Source of the DNA: Bradyrhizobium erythrophlei
Lineage (GTDB): Bacteria; Pseudomonadota; Alphaproteobacteria; Rhizobiales; Xanthobacteraceae
Length of the DNA: 64,000 nt
NCBI RefSeq assembly: GCF_900129505.1
Contig: NZ_LT670818.1
Span: 8,217,001-8,281,000, forward strand
Reading direction: 5' to 3'
Shown: piece by piece, positions 44,395 through 53,036 of the stretch
Layout of the letters: each line of letters starts with the position of its first letter
How positions within the stretch are numbered: position 1 is the first letter of the stretch
Notes under the pieces: generated by a model
Databases searched by the model: none
Seen by the model: only the letters and a program-made list of their open reading frames with translations
What the model was told of the DNA's origin: nothing
Translations under genes and position numbers: made by a program

Positions 44395-44790
44395 CTACCC
44401 CTTGGCGTCGCAGGCCCAGGCGCGGATTACGCATTCCTTGCCGCCGAATTCGTAGCATTTCCTGGTGGCTTCGTTGAGCGTGCCCGAAATATGCGGCTTG
44501 ACCGCGTAGCCATGAGCGCCGCAGGGGTTGGCCATGTCGATCGCAAGCGCGGCGCAGGCCCGCTTCATGGTCACCGCGGTGCAGCCGCCGCCCTTGCACT
44601 GCCGGAGCGCCGCCTCGCGCGCCGCGTTCTCGGCCGGATAGTCAAAAGCCTGGCCATACGCGCCGCATTTGCCGACCGCAAAGGCACCCGCCGCCCAGGT
44701 TTGAGTCACGAAGCGGGTGCCGGCGATCGCCAACGTCAGTGCGAATACAAACAGCGCGCGGCGTTGCGCGACGGCAGTCGAAACGATCAA
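44395..44790 (-). CDS. DUF4189-like secreted protein
   Basis: A 131-residue protein. A signal peptide (ALFVFALTLAIAGTRFV, cleavage after TWA) is followed by a DUF4189 domain: GAFAVGKCGAYGQAFDYP, ALRQCKGGGCTAVTMKRACA and CYEFGGKECVIRAWACD. Eight cysteines suggest disulfides. The start is TTG 44790, behind GGAGGGGA. Function unknown. Confidence 0.75.
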   Translation of the reverse strand: MIVSTAVAQRRALFVFALTLAIAGTRFVTQTWAAGAFAVGKCGAYGQAFDYPAENAAREAALRQCKGGGCTAVTMKRACAALAIDMANPCGAHGYAVKPHISGTLNEATRKCYEFGGKECVIRAWACDAKG

Positions 44791-44880
44791 AATCCCCTCC
44801 CCCGAGGCCAGGCGGCGCGAACTTAAGGGAGAGGACGTTTCAACTTGGTGAACGGGAAATTGAAATTGAGCCGAGAGGAT

Positions 44881-46485
44881 CTACGCCCGCCGCGCCGCCT
44901 CCAGCGCCTGCGGTGTATCGATGTCCAGAAACGCGCCGTGGCCCTCGACGGGGACTTCCGCCACCGCGTCACTATGCTTGGCGATCAAATGGCGGGCGCC
45001 GATGTCACCGTCGAGCGTCATCAATTCGTTGAAGAAGCGGCGCGACCACAACACCGGATTGCCGCGCCTGCCGTCGCTGACGGGCACCACGATCAGGTTG
45101 CCACGGTCGGGCGCGAAGCTTTCGACCAGTCGGTCGATCAGATGCGCGGAGATCAGCGGCATGTCGCCAAGGCAGATCACCGCGGCGTCGGCATTTTGAG
45201 GTACCGCCGCGATGCCGGCCTTGACCGAACCGGCGAGACCTTCGGCGAAATCCGGATTGTGCACGAAGGTCACTTTAAGTCCGTGCAGCGCTTTTTTGAC
45301 CTCGTCGGCCTGGTGGCCGGTGACCACGATCACGCCTTGGGCTTTCGAGGCCAGCGCCTGCTCGGTTACGGTCCGCACCAGCGGCTTGCCGCCGAGTTCG
45401 GCCAAGAGCTTGTTGGGGCCGCCCATCCGGGTCGAACGTCCCGCGGCGAGAATGACCGTGGCGACATGGCGGTTGTCGTCGGCCGCAAGGCTCTCGCGCG
45501 GCTGCGGCCGCGTCACGATTTCCATCAGCAGGCCGCCGACCCCCATGCCGGTGAGTTCCGCGCGCGTCACCTTCAGTCCGGCCAACAGCCGCATCAGCAC
45601 CCAGTCAAAGCCGTTCTCGACCGGCGAGCGCGCGCAGCCCGGCGCGCCCAGCACCGGCACGCCGCCGGCGCTGCCTATGAGCAGGAGATTGCCGGGATCG
45701 ACCGGCATGCCGAAATGCTCGATGGCGCCGCCGATGCCGGAGATCGCCGCCGGAATCACGTCGCGCCGATCGGCGATCGCGGACGCCCCGAACACGATCA
45801 CCAGTTCCGCACCCAGTTCGAGCAATTCCCTGATCGCCGTTTTGAGCGCCGCCTCGTCATGCGGCACGCGGCGCTCGGCCAGGATGGTGGCGCCGGCGGG
45901 CGCCAGCCGCTCCGCCGTGACCCGCAGGGTCTTCTCCACCACCTTCGGCGCCAGCCCCGGCAGCAGGGTCGAGACGATTCCGACCCGCTTGATGACGTAG
46001 GGCGCGATCCGCAGCGCGCCGCCTTTGGCAGCCTCGACCGCCGCGTCGCGCAGTTTTGCCTCCACCCCGAACGGAATGAGTTTTACGGTGGCGATCATCT
46101 CGCCTTCGACCACCGGCTTATAGGCAGCGAGCGTGGCAAAGGTGATGGCTTCATCGACGCCATTGATGCGGTCCACCCTGGCGCGGTCGACCACCAGCAC
46201 ACCGGCTTTGCCCGCAAACAGATTGGCGCGGCCGGTAAAGGCGCGTTCGACATTGACGCCCTCGCCGGCGACGGCCTGCGCGATGCTGGCGGCGGCGACA
46301 TCCTCGGAGACGTCGCCCTGCTCCAGCCGCACCACCACGATCTCCTTGACGCCCGCACGGGTCAGCGCCTCGGCCTCGGCATGACCGATGGTGGTGCCTT
46401 TCTTCAGCACCAGCGAACCCTGACGCAGGGTGTGGACGGTGACCCCGCCGAGCGCCTCCATCGGACTGGCGGGGCCGAACTTCAT
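44881..46485 (-). CDS. Molybdopterin-binding/nucleotidyltransferase fusion (MoeA-like + MocA-like)
   Basis: A 534-residue fusion. The N-terminal 330 residues resemble a MoeA/MoaB-type molybdopterin-binding protein (ELGAELVIVFGASAIADRRD). The C-terminal 200 are a MobA/MocA nucleotidyltransferase: TVILAAGRSTRMGGPNKLL is the NTP-binding loop and DAAVICLGDMPLIS a conserved strand. It likely makes the cytidine-dinucleotide form of the molybdenum cofactor used by xanthine-oxidase-family enzymes. It overlaps the XdhC gene by 4 bases. Confidence 0.9.
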   Translation of the reverse strand: MKFGPASPMEALGGVTVHTLRQGSLVLKKGTTIGHAEAEALTRAGVKEIVVVRLEQGDVSEDVAAASIAQAVAGEGVNVERAFTGRANLFAGKAGVLVVDRARVDRINGVDEAITFATLAAYKPVVEGEMIATVKLIPFGVEAKLRDAAVEAAKGGALRIAPYVIKRVGIVSTLLPGLAPKVVEKTLRVTAERLAPAGATILAERRVPHDEAALKTAIRELLELGAELVIVFGASAIADRRDVIPAAISGIGGAIEHFGMPVDPGNLLLIGSAGGVPVLGAPGCARSPVENGFDWVLMRLLAGLKVTRAELTGMGVGGLLMEIVTRPQPRESLAADDNRHVATVILAAGRSTRMGGPNKLLAELGGKPLVRTVTEQALASKAQGVIVVTGHQADEVKKALHGLKVTFVHNPDFAEGLAGSVKAGIAAVPQNADAAVICLGDMPLISAHLIDRLVESFAPDRGNLIVVPVSDGRRGNPVLWSRRFFNELMTLDGDIGARHLIAKHSDAVAEVPVEGHGAFLDIDTPQALEAARRA

Positions 46486-47183
46486 GCCGCAGCCTCTTTG
46501 GCCTCTTTCGGCAGCCGGAGCTGCGCGGTGACCTCGGCCATGATGGCGACCGCGATCTCCGACGGCGACACCGCGCCGATCGGCAGGCCGATCGGGGCGT
46601 GGATGCGGGCGATATCGCTGTCCCGCGCGCCTTGCGCCCTCAGGCGCTCGCCGCGCTTGGCGTGGGTCTTTCGCGAGCCCAGCGCGCCGATATAAAAGCA
46701 GTCGCGCTCAAAGGCGTGCAGCAGCGCCGGGTCGTCGATTTTCGGATCATGCGTCAGCGCGACGAACGCGGTGTAGTGATCGATATTGAGCGGCGGCAGC
46801 GCCACGTCGGGCCATTCCGCGATCAGCGGCACATCGGGAAACCGCTCGGGGCTGGCAAAGGCGGTGCGCGGATCCACCACCGTAACGTCGTAATCCAGCG
46901 AACGCGCCAGCGGCGCCAGCGCCTGGCTGATATGGACCGCGCCGACGATCACGAGCTTGGCGGTCGGCGCATAGACGTTGAGAAACAGCTTCTTGCCGCC
47001 GGCCTCGATCATGCCGCTCTTGCCCATGCGCAACTGCTTGGCGAGATCAGTACGCAAGGGATCGGTGGCGAAGTCGGCGGCCTTGACCAGCCGCTGCTCG
47101 CCGCTTTCGGTGTCGGTGACGAGGATGACCGGGCGGCGCGCGGCGCGCTCGGCATTGAGCTGATGCAGCGTCTCGAGTTTCAC
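46482..47183 (-). CDS. XdhC/CoxF family Mo-cofactor insertion protein, C-terminal type
   Basis: A 233-residue protein with the XdhC Rossmann domain: LVIVGAVHISQALAPLARSL binds nucleotide, and YIGALGSRKTHAKRGERL with IHAPIGLPIGAVSPSEIAVA is the family signature. XdhC proteins sulfurate or protect the molybdenum cofactor before insertion into the apoenzyme. The start overlaps the preceding small XdhC by 4 bases. Confidence 0.9.
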   Translation of the reverse strand: MKLETLHQLNAERAARRPVILVTDTESGEQRLVKAADFATDPLRTDLAKQLRMGKSGMIEAGGKKLFLNVYAPTAKLVIVGAVHISQALAPLARSLDYDVTVVDPRTAFASPERFPDVPLIAEWPDVALPPLNIDHYTAFVALTHDPKIDDPALLHAFERDCFYIGALGSRKTHAKRGERLRAQGARDSDIARIHAPIGLPIGAVSPSEIAVAIMAEVTAQLRLPKEAKEAAA

Positions 47184-47509
47184 GACTGGCCCACCTTTTC
47201 GACGAATACGCGGATAGTGCCGCCGCAGGACAGGCCGACATTCCAGGCGGTCTCGTCGGCGACGCCGAATTCGAGCATTTTCGGCTTGCCGCTGGCGATC
47301 ACGTCCAGCGCCTCGGTCACGACAGCGCCCTCGACGCAGCCGCCTGACACCGAGCCCAGGAACGTGCCGTCATCGTTGATGACGAGGCTCGAGCCCGCGG
47401 GCCGCGGCGCCGAGCCCCAGGTCTCGACCACGGTGGCGAGTGCGACGCCGTGACCGGCCTTCTGCCAATCCTCGGCTGCCTTCAGAATGTCTTCGTCGCG
47501 ATTGAGCAT
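47180..47509 (-). CDS. XdhC/CoxI family protein, N-terminal type
   Basis: A 109-residue protein corresponding to the XdhC_CoxI domain: GHGVALATVVETWGSAPRPA and FLGSVSGGCVEGAVVTEA, then SCGGTIRVFVEKVG. ATG 47509 with GAGAGG upstream is chosen. It and the next gene together make a complete two-part XdhC. The gene is 11 bases after coxE. Confidence 0.88.
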   Translation of the reverse strand: MLNRDEDILKAAEDWQKAGHGVALATVVETWGSAPRPAGSSLVINDDGTFLGSVSGGCVEGAVVTEALDVIASGKPKMLEFGVADETAWNVGLSCGGTIRVFVEKVGQS

Positions 47510-47520
47510 AGGAGCCTCTC

Positions 47521-48720
47521 TCAAGCTGCAGACCGGATCAGGCTGCGGTGGTGCACCGGCGGCACGGAGGACAGCGCCGCAATCAGTCCCTCGATTGAAC
47601 TCAAATTATGTACCGGGCGGAATTCGTCAACGTGCGGCAACATCATTTTGATGCCCTGCGCCTTGGCCTCGAAGCCGTCATAGCGCAACAGCGGGTTGAG
47701 CCAGATCAGGCGCCGGCACGACCTATGCAGCCGGTCCATCTCGAACGCCAGCTTGGCGTCGGCCTCGCGCTCCAGCCCGTCGGAGATCAGAAGCACGATC
47801 GCGCCCTGGCCCAGCACCCGCCGGCCCCACAATTTGTTGAAGCTGTGCAGCGAGGTGCCGATGCGGGTGCCGCCGGCCCAGTCCTCCACCGTCGACGAAC
47901 AACTCGCCAGCGCCTCGTCGGGATCGCGCGCCCGCAAGCTGCGCGTCACATTGGTCAGGCGGGTGCCGAACAGGAACACCGACACCCGCTTGCGCGCATC
48001 GGTGATGGCATGCAGGAAATGCAGGAACAGCCTGGTATATTCGCTCATTGAACCCGAGATATCGAGCAGCGCCACGATCGGCGCCGGCTTGTCGATCCGC
48101 CCGAGCCTGTGGATGTCGATGATGTCGCCGCCCGTGCGCAAGGAGCCGCGCAGCGTGCGCCGCATGTCGAGCCGCAAGCCCCGTGCGTCCGGCTGGTAGC
48201 GGCGGGTGCGCAATTCGGCTTGAGGCAGCCGCATCTTTTCGATCGCGCGGGTCACCTGCGCGATCTCGGCCGCGCTCATCTGCGCGAAATCCTTTTTCTG
48301 CAGCACTTCCTTGTCGGAGACCGACAGCCTGAGTTCCTGTTCCTGGGCCTGCGGCGTCTCGGTCATCCGCGGCTGCGCCAGCGCTTCCTGGACCCGGCGC
48401 GAGGCCGGCGGCGGTTTCTTTTTGGCGTGATCCGGCAGCGGCACCGAATCCAGCATGTGCTTCCATTCATCGGCGGCGCGGAAGAACAGGTCGAAGGCCT
48501 GCGCGAAGATCAACGCGTGCTCGTGGCGCTTGACGAAGATCGCCTCCAGCGTGGTGAAGACGTCGGCGCGCTTGCCGATCTCGATCACCTGCAGCGCGTT
48601 CATGGCATCGATGATGGCACCCGGCCCGACCGGAATCCCGGCCGCCCGCAATGCGCGGGCAAAGCCGATGACGTTGTCGGCCATTTGACCGGTCGGGGGC
48701 GAGAGATGATTGATGGCCAT
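47521..48720 (-). CDS. coxE: VWA domain protein CoxE
   Basis: A 399-residue CoxE-like protein. The N-terminal GFARALRAAGIPVGPGAIID is typical. The von Willebrand A domain has the MIDAS motif ALLDISGSMSEYTR (DxSxS) and DWAGGTRIGTSLHSFN with the conserved Thr. It works with the MoxR-like ATPase CoxD to build the Mo-Cu active site of CO dehydrogenases. The next upstream gene is coxD, across a family A repeat. Confidence 0.92.
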   Translation of the reverse strand: MAINHLSPPTGQMADNVIGFARALRAAGIPVGPGAIIDAMNALQVIEIGKRADVFTTLEAIFVKRHEHALIFAQAFDLFFRAADEWKHMLDSVPLPDHAKKKPPPASRRVQEALAQPRMTETPQAQEQELRLSVSDKEVLQKKDFAQMSAAEIAQVTRAIEKMRLPQAELRTRRYQPDARGLRLDMRRTLRGSLRTGGDIIDIHRLGRIDKPAPIVALLDISGSMSEYTRLFLHFLHAITDARKRVSVFLFGTRLTNVTRSLRARDPDEALASCSSTVEDWAGGTRIGTSLHSFNKLWGRRVLGQGAIVLLISDGLEREADAKLAFEMDRLHRSCRRLIWLNPLLRYDGFEAKAQGIKMMLPHVDEFRPVHNLSSIEGLIAALSSVPPVHHRSLIRSAA

Positions 48721-48743
48721 CGGAGTACCCGGTCTGTCACGGC

Positions 48744-48845
48744 CGTGATTCCGGGATGATGCGTCAGCACCGAACCCGGAATCTCGTCATTCTCCGATGT
48801 GCAATTGCACATCGTAGTTCACGCTTCGCGTGGCCCGCAATGACG
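48744..48845. repeat. Family A palindromic repeat, copy 4
   Basis: The ends are CGTGATTCCGGGATGATGC and GGCCCGCAATGACG, imperfect inverted arms. GATGTGCAATTGCACATC lies inside, in the same order as copy 3. It separates coxD from coxE, inside an otherwise compact cluster. Confidence 0.8.
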
Positions 48846-48867
48846 GCCGTTTGTTACGACGCGGGAG

Positions 48868-49776
48868 CTAATCCTCGCTTGTCGCCTCTTTCAAAACCTT
48901 CTGCAAGCCGTCGCCCTGCATCCGCGCGATGTCGTCCTGGTATTTCAACAACGCGCCGAGCGTGTCGCCGACCACTTGCGGGGTCAGCGAGCGGGCGTCG
49001 AGTTCGGTCAGCGCGGTGGCCCAGTCGAGCGTCTCGGCAACCCCGGGCGATTTGTAGAAATCCTGATCGCGCAGCACCTGCACGAATTTGACCACCTGCT
49101 GCGACAGTTTCGCGGAAATTCCAGGCACGCGCGATTTGACGATCGCGAGCTCGCGCTCGGCCGTGGGATAGTCCACCCAGTGATAGAGACAGCGGCGTTT
49201 CAGGGCGTCGTGGATCTCGCGGGTGCGGTTCGAGGTGATGATGACGATCGGCGGCTGCGGCGCCTTCACGGTGCCGAGTTCGGGGATGGTCACCTGGAAA
49301 TCACTGAGAATTTCCAACAGATACGCTTCGAACGCCTCGTCGGCACGGTCGAGTTCGTCGATCAGCAGCACCGGCGCGCCCGCGACATCCGGCTCCAGCG
49401 CCTGCAAAAGCGGCCGCTTGATCAGATAGCGCTCGGCGAAAATGTCGGAGGAAAGCTGCTCGCGGTCGGTGTCGCCGGCCGCTTCCGCGAGCCGGATCGC
49501 GATCATCTGCGCGGCGCTGTTCCACTCATAGACGGCGGAGGCAACGTCCAGCCCCTCGTAGCACTGCAGCCGGATCAGCTTGCGCCCCAGCGCCGCCGAA
49601 AGGACCTTGGCAATTTCGGTTTTGCCGACGCCGGCCTCGCCTTCGAGGAACAGCGGCCGGCCCATCCGCAGCGACAGATAGGTCACCGTCGCCAGCGACC
49701 GCTCGGCGAGATAGCCGCGCGAGCCCAGCAGCTCCAGCATCGCATCGACGGAAGTGGGCAGCGCCGTTGCGGTCAT
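48868..49776 (-). CDS. coxD: MoxR-family AAA ATPase CoxD
   Basis: A 302-residue ATPase. Walker A is FLEGEAGVGKTEIAK, Walker B is PVLLIDELDRADE and sensor 1 is PPIVIITSNRTREIHD. The lid follows. CoxD is the MoxR chaperone that, with CoxE, matures the CO dehydrogenase active site. It is preceded by coxM at 38 bases. Confidence 0.93.
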   Translation of the reverse strand: MTATALPTSVDAMLELLGSRGYLAERSLATVTYLSLRMGRPLFLEGEAGVGKTEIAKVLSAALGRKLIRLQCYEGLDVASAVYEWNSAAQMIAIRLAEAAGDTDREQLSSDIFAERYLIKRPLLQALEPDVAGAPVLLIDELDRADEAFEAYLLEILSDFQVTIPELGTVKAPQPPIVIITSNRTREIHDALKRRCLYHWVDYPTAERELAIVKSRVPGISAKLSQQVVKFVQVLRDQDFYKSPGVAETLDWATALTELDARSLTPQVVGDTLGALLKYQDDIARMQGDGLQKVLKEATSED

Positions 49777-49813
49777 GGGAGAACCAATCTCGATGAGCCA
49801 GGAACCGGCAATG

Positions 49814-50620
49814 TCAGGCTTTGGCGGTCGCGGCTTCGACGGCGCGGCGCGCCAGCACCGCGATCAGATGCGCGCGATATTCCGCGCTGCCGTGCAGGTC
49901 GCTGTTCAAGCCCTCCGCGGGCACGGTCAGACCGTCCAGCGCCTTCGGCGAGAACCGCTTCTTCAGCGCCTCCTCGAAGGCGGCGACGCGGAACACGCCT
50001 TCGGAGCCGGCGCCGGTGACGGCGACGCGCACATCCGACGGACGCTTGGCGACGAACACCCCGACCAGCGCGTAGCGCGAGGCCTGGTTGCGGAATTTCA
50101 CATAGGCCGCCTTCTTCGCCACCGGGAACATCACCTTGGTGATGATTTCGTCGCTCTCCAGCGATGTCGTGAACAGCCCCTGGAAGAATTCTTCCGGCTT
50201 CAGCCGGCGCTTGTTGGTGACGATGGTGGCACCGAGCGCAAGGCAGGCGGCGGGATAATCGGCGGTGGGGTCGTTGTTGGCGAGCGAGCCGCCGATGGTG
50301 CCCTTGTGGCGCACCGCGGGGTCGCCGATCAGGCCGGCGAGTTCGGCCAAGGCCGGGATTGCCTCGCCGACGACGGCGGAGGTCGCGACCGCATGGTGGG
50401 TCGCGGTGGCGCCGATCACCAGCGAGCGGCCCTTCATCTCGATGCCGTCGAGCCCCTCGATGTGGGAGAGATCGACCAGGTGCGGCGGGCTCGCGAGCCG
50501 CTGCTTCATGACCGGCAGCAAGGTGTGGCCGCCGGCGATCACCTTGGCGTCTTCATTCTTGATCAGGAGATTGGCGGCCTGCCGCACGGTCCCCGGACGA
50601 TGATATTTGAATTCGTACAT
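49814..50620 (-). CDS. coxM: CO dehydrogenase-like medium subunit (FAD-binding)
   Basis: A 268-residue FAD subunit. The N-terminal MYEFKYHRPGTVRQAANLL and KVIAGGHTLLPVMKQRLASP, then HKGTIGGSLANNDPTADYP, form the FAD pyrophosphate-binding site. The C-terminal CO_deh_flav_C domain is complete. It moves electrons from the [2Fe-2S] subunit to acceptors. The gene follows coxS by 33 bases. Confidence 0.93.
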   Translation of the reverse strand: MYEFKYHRPGTVRQAANLLIKNEDAKVIAGGHTLLPVMKQRLASPPHLVDLSHIEGLDGIEMKGRSLVIGATATHHAVATSAVVGEAIPALAELAGLIGDPAVRHKGTIGGSLANNDPTADYPAACLALGATIVTNKRRLKPEEFFQGLFTTSLESDEIITKVMFPVAKKAAYVKFRNQASRYALVGVFVAKRPSDVRVAVTGAGSEGVFRVAAFEEALKKRFSPKALDGLTVPAEGLNSDLHGSAEYRAHLIAVLARRAVEAATAKA

Positions 50621-50653
50621 GAAAAATCCTTGATCGCCGTGCGCTGACGTTCG

Positions 50654-51139
50654 TTACGCGAGATCGGAGTTCGCCATCGCCTTGGCGCCGGCCGCGATCG
50701 ACTGAACGATGTTCTGGTAACCGGTGCAGCGGCACAGATTGCCTTCGAGTTCTTCGCGGATGGTATGGTCAGAGAGATCGTGGCCCTTGCGGTGGACGAT
50801 ATCGACCGCGGTCATGATCATGCCGGGGGTGCAGAAGCCGCACTGCAGGCCGTGATGCTCGCGGAACGCCTCCTGCATCGGATGCAGCGGCGCGCCGTCG
50901 GCGGCCAGGCCCTCGATGGTCTTCACTTCGTGGCCGTCTGCCATCACCGCGAGCGTGGTGCAGGACTTCACCGCCTTGCCGTCGAGATGCACGACGCAGG
51001 CGCCGCATTGAGAGGTGTCGCAGCCCACATGGGTGCCGGTCAGCCGCAGATTCTCGCGCAGGAACTGCACCAGGAGGGTGCGGGGGTCGACGTTGGCGTT
51101 GACGGGATTACCGTTCACAATCAAGGAAATCTTGGCCAT
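50654..51139 (-). CDS. coxS: CO dehydrogenase-like small subunit ([2Fe-2S])
   Basis: A 161-residue protein with two [2Fe-2S] clusters. The N-terminal plant-type ferredoxin site is [18 protein letters not shown] plus VKSCTT. The C-terminal helical domain has [12 protein letters not shown] and [11 protein letters not shown]. This is the usual small-subunit length. Transcription starts within the 190 bases upstream, after the CoxG-like gene. No large subunit gene is found next to it. Confidence 0.95.
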   Translation of the reverse strand: MAKISLIVNGNPVNANVDPRTLLVQFLRENLRLTGTHVGCDTSQCGACVVHLDGKAVKSCTTLAVMADGHEVKTIEGLAADGAPLHPMQEAFREHHGLQCGFCTPGMIMTAVDIVHRKGHDLSDHTIREELEGNLCRCTGYQNIVQSIAAGAKAMANSDLA

Positions 51140-51328
51140 TCAGCACTCTCTTCATCTGCGCTGCCGCATTGCACGGCAGCGCAGTCATTGAAATCATTAC
51201 AAGGCCATAATATGGGCCATCCCGGCAATGAGCAACCTCACCTAGGCTGTGGCCTGATATGACCTGATGACCCTTGGCGGCCTTGGCAGGACTGGCCTTT
51301 TAAGCCAGCCTTGAAGCCACCGGCGAAG
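51140..51328. other. Intergenic gap upstream of coxS where no coxL is present
   Basis: The 189 bases between the CoxG-like stop and coxS have no sign of a large-subunit remnant. GAAATCATTACAAGGCCATAA and an AT-rich part may contain the promoter of the coxS-coxM unit. Confidence 0.4.
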
Positions 51329-51775
51329 CTAGCCCTGCACCGCCTTGGCGAAATTCGCGAAAAACTCGTCGGCCAGTTTCTTGGCTGCGCCGTTGATCAG
51401 CCGCTGCCCGAGCTGAGCCAGCTTGCCGCCGATCTGGGCCTCGACGTCGTAGCTTAACAGCGTGCCGCCATCCTTTTCGGACAGCCCCACCGTGGCGCCG
51501 CCCTTGGCGAAGCCAGCAACCCCGCCCTCGCCTTCCCCTGATATCTTGTAGCCATTGGGCGGATCGAGATCGCTCAGCGTCACTCGCCCCTTGAAGCGTG
51601 CCGACACCGGCCCGACCTTCATCTTGGCCACCGCGCGGAAGCCGTTGTCCTCGGTCCTTTCCAGCTCCTCGCATCCGGGGATGCAGGCCTTGAGCACTTC
51701 GGGATCGTTCAATTTGGCCCACACCGCCTCGCGCGGTGCCGCAAGTTGAACCTCACCATTCATCGTCATGGCCAT
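51329..51775 (-). CDS. coxG: CoxG/SRPBCC family protein
   Basis: A 148-residue protein with the CoxG domain: NGEVQLAAPREAVWAKLNDP, EVLKACIPGCEELERTEDNG and GTLLSYDVEAQIGGKLAQLG. CoxG anchors or assists CO dehydrogenase at the membrane, but the longer C-terminal anchor of some CoxG proteins is absent. ATG 51775 has GGGAGG upstream; longer frames are rejected. Confidence 0.9.
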   Translation of the reverse strand: MAMTMNGEVQLAAPREAVWAKLNDPEVLKACIPGCEELERTEDNGFRAVAKMKVGPVSARFKGRVTLSDLDPPNGYKISGEGEGGVAGFAKGGATVGLSEKDGGTLLSYDVEAQIGGKLAQLGQRLINGAAKKLADEFFANFAKAVQG

Positions 51776-52037
51776 TGGAGTGCCTCCCGGATCTGTTGTC
51801 TCCAAGTAAAGCAGGCTTGGCCCAAAAGGAAGGGGATGGATGGAGAATGAGCGATGCATATTCGCAGCGCAGCAGGCCCGCAGCCGATCCCTTGGGGCGT
51901 AAATAAGTTGATGGAAACTGGCGGTTCTGCCTTGGGAAGGTCATTCCCGGGCTTGACCCGGCAATCCTTCCCCTTGAATAGACACGTCAGATCGATGCGC
52001 GGCTAAAGCCCGCGCGCGACAACAAGGGTTTGCATCC
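51776..52037. other. Divergent intergenic region with a decayed repeat
   Basis: About 260 bases between coxG and the hydrolase gene. TCATTCCCGGGCTTGACCCG near 51941 resembles half of a repeat class common in Bradyrhizobium. No gene is seen. Confidence 0.4.
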
Positions 52038-52820
52038 ATGCCAATGATCGATGCCGACGGTTGCCTGCTCAACGTATCGGTGGAAGGCCGCGACGGCGGA
52101 CCGACCCTGATGCTGTCGAACTCACTTGGCTGCACGCTGCAGATGTGGGAGCCGCAGATGAAGGCGCTCACCCAAGTTTTCCGAGTGATCCGCTACGACC
52201 GGCGCGGCCACGGCAAATCCGGCGTGCCGCCCGAGCCCTATTCCATGGAGCGCTTCGGCCGCGACGTGCTCGCGATCCTCGACGACCTCAACATCGAGAA
52301 GGTGCATTGGTGCGGACTGTCGATGGGCGGCATGGTCGGACAATGGCTGGGGGCCAACGCGCCCGAGCGGTTCGGCAAGATCATCCTCTCCAACACCGCC
52401 TGCCATTATCCCGATCCGACCAACTGGCTGAACCGCATCAAGGCGGTCCGGGAAGGCGGCATCGCTGCCGTCGCCGATACCGTTATTGCCGGCTGGCTGA
52501 CGGCGGATTTCCGGGAGCGCGAGCCGCAGATCGCGGCCAATCTGAAGGCGATGCTGCTGGCGACGCCGGTGCAGGGCTATCTTGCCTGCTGCGAGGCGCT
52601 GAGCACACTCGATCAGCGCGCGCTGCTGCCTAATATCAAGAGCCCGACGCTGGTCATTGCCGGGCGCCATGACATATCGACGCCCGTTGCGGCCGGCGAA
52701 TTCATCCGCAGCCAGATCCCCGGCGCGGCCTTAACGATCCTCGACGCCGCGCATATTTCCAATGTCGAGCAGCCGCACGCCTTCACCGACGCGGTAGTCG
52801 GCTTCCTGACGCAGCGCTAA
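52038..52820 (+). CDS. Alpha/beta hydrolase, 3-oxoadipate enol-lactonase-like
   Basis: A 260-residue hydrolase. The nucleophile elbow is GLSMGGMVGQWLG with Ser, Asp lies in VIAGRHDISTPVA, and His in ILDAAHISNVEQPHAF. The N-terminal oxyanion strand is LMLSNSLGCTLQMWEPQ, a typical PcaD pattern. PcaD opens enol-lactones in the beta-ketoadipate pathway. No other pca gene is nearby, so substrate assignment is inferred. Confidence 0.82.
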   Translation: MPMIDADGCLLNVSVEGRDGGPTLMLSNSLGCTLQMWEPQMKALTQVFRVIRYDRRGHGKSGVPPEPYSMERFGRDVLAILDDLNIEKVHWCGLSMGGMVGQWLGANAPERFGKIILSNTACHYPDPTNWLNRIKAVREGGIAAVADTVIAGWLTADFREREPQIAANLKAMLLATPVQGYLACCEALSTLDQRALLPNIKSPTLVIAGRHDISTPVAAGEFIRSQIPGAALTILDAAHISNVEQPHAFTDAVVGFLTQR

Positions 52821-52829
52821 CACGTCTTA

Positions 52830-52955
52830 CGTCATTCCGGTGTGATGCCAAGCATCGAACTACGATGTGCAATTGCACATCGGAGAATCTCGAGATTCCC
52901 CGATGCGCAATTGCGCATCTGAGGTCTGGTGCTAACGCACCATCCCGGAATGACG
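52830..52955. repeat. Family A palindromic repeat, copy 5 (long form)
   Basis: CGTCATTCCGGTGTGATGC and CACCATCCCGGAATGACG frame the same three palindromes as copy 2, in the same order. It is located 9 bases after the hydrolase stop. Copies 2 and 5 are nearly identical over more than 100 bases, implying recent spread or conversion. Confidence 0.88.
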
Positions 52956-53036
52956 AGGTCCGGATTGCCTCGCCGCTTCCGCCTTCGCTCGTTGCAATAC
53001 GGTGAACAAGTCGCTCCTCGCAAATGACGCGAGACG

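Noticed and set aside
44845-46695. A 616-codon open frame on the plus strand
   Set aside because: It is antisense to the molybdopterin/nucleotidyltransferase gene, and its composition (rich in His, Arg, Gly, Asp) is the usual shadow of a GC-rich gene.
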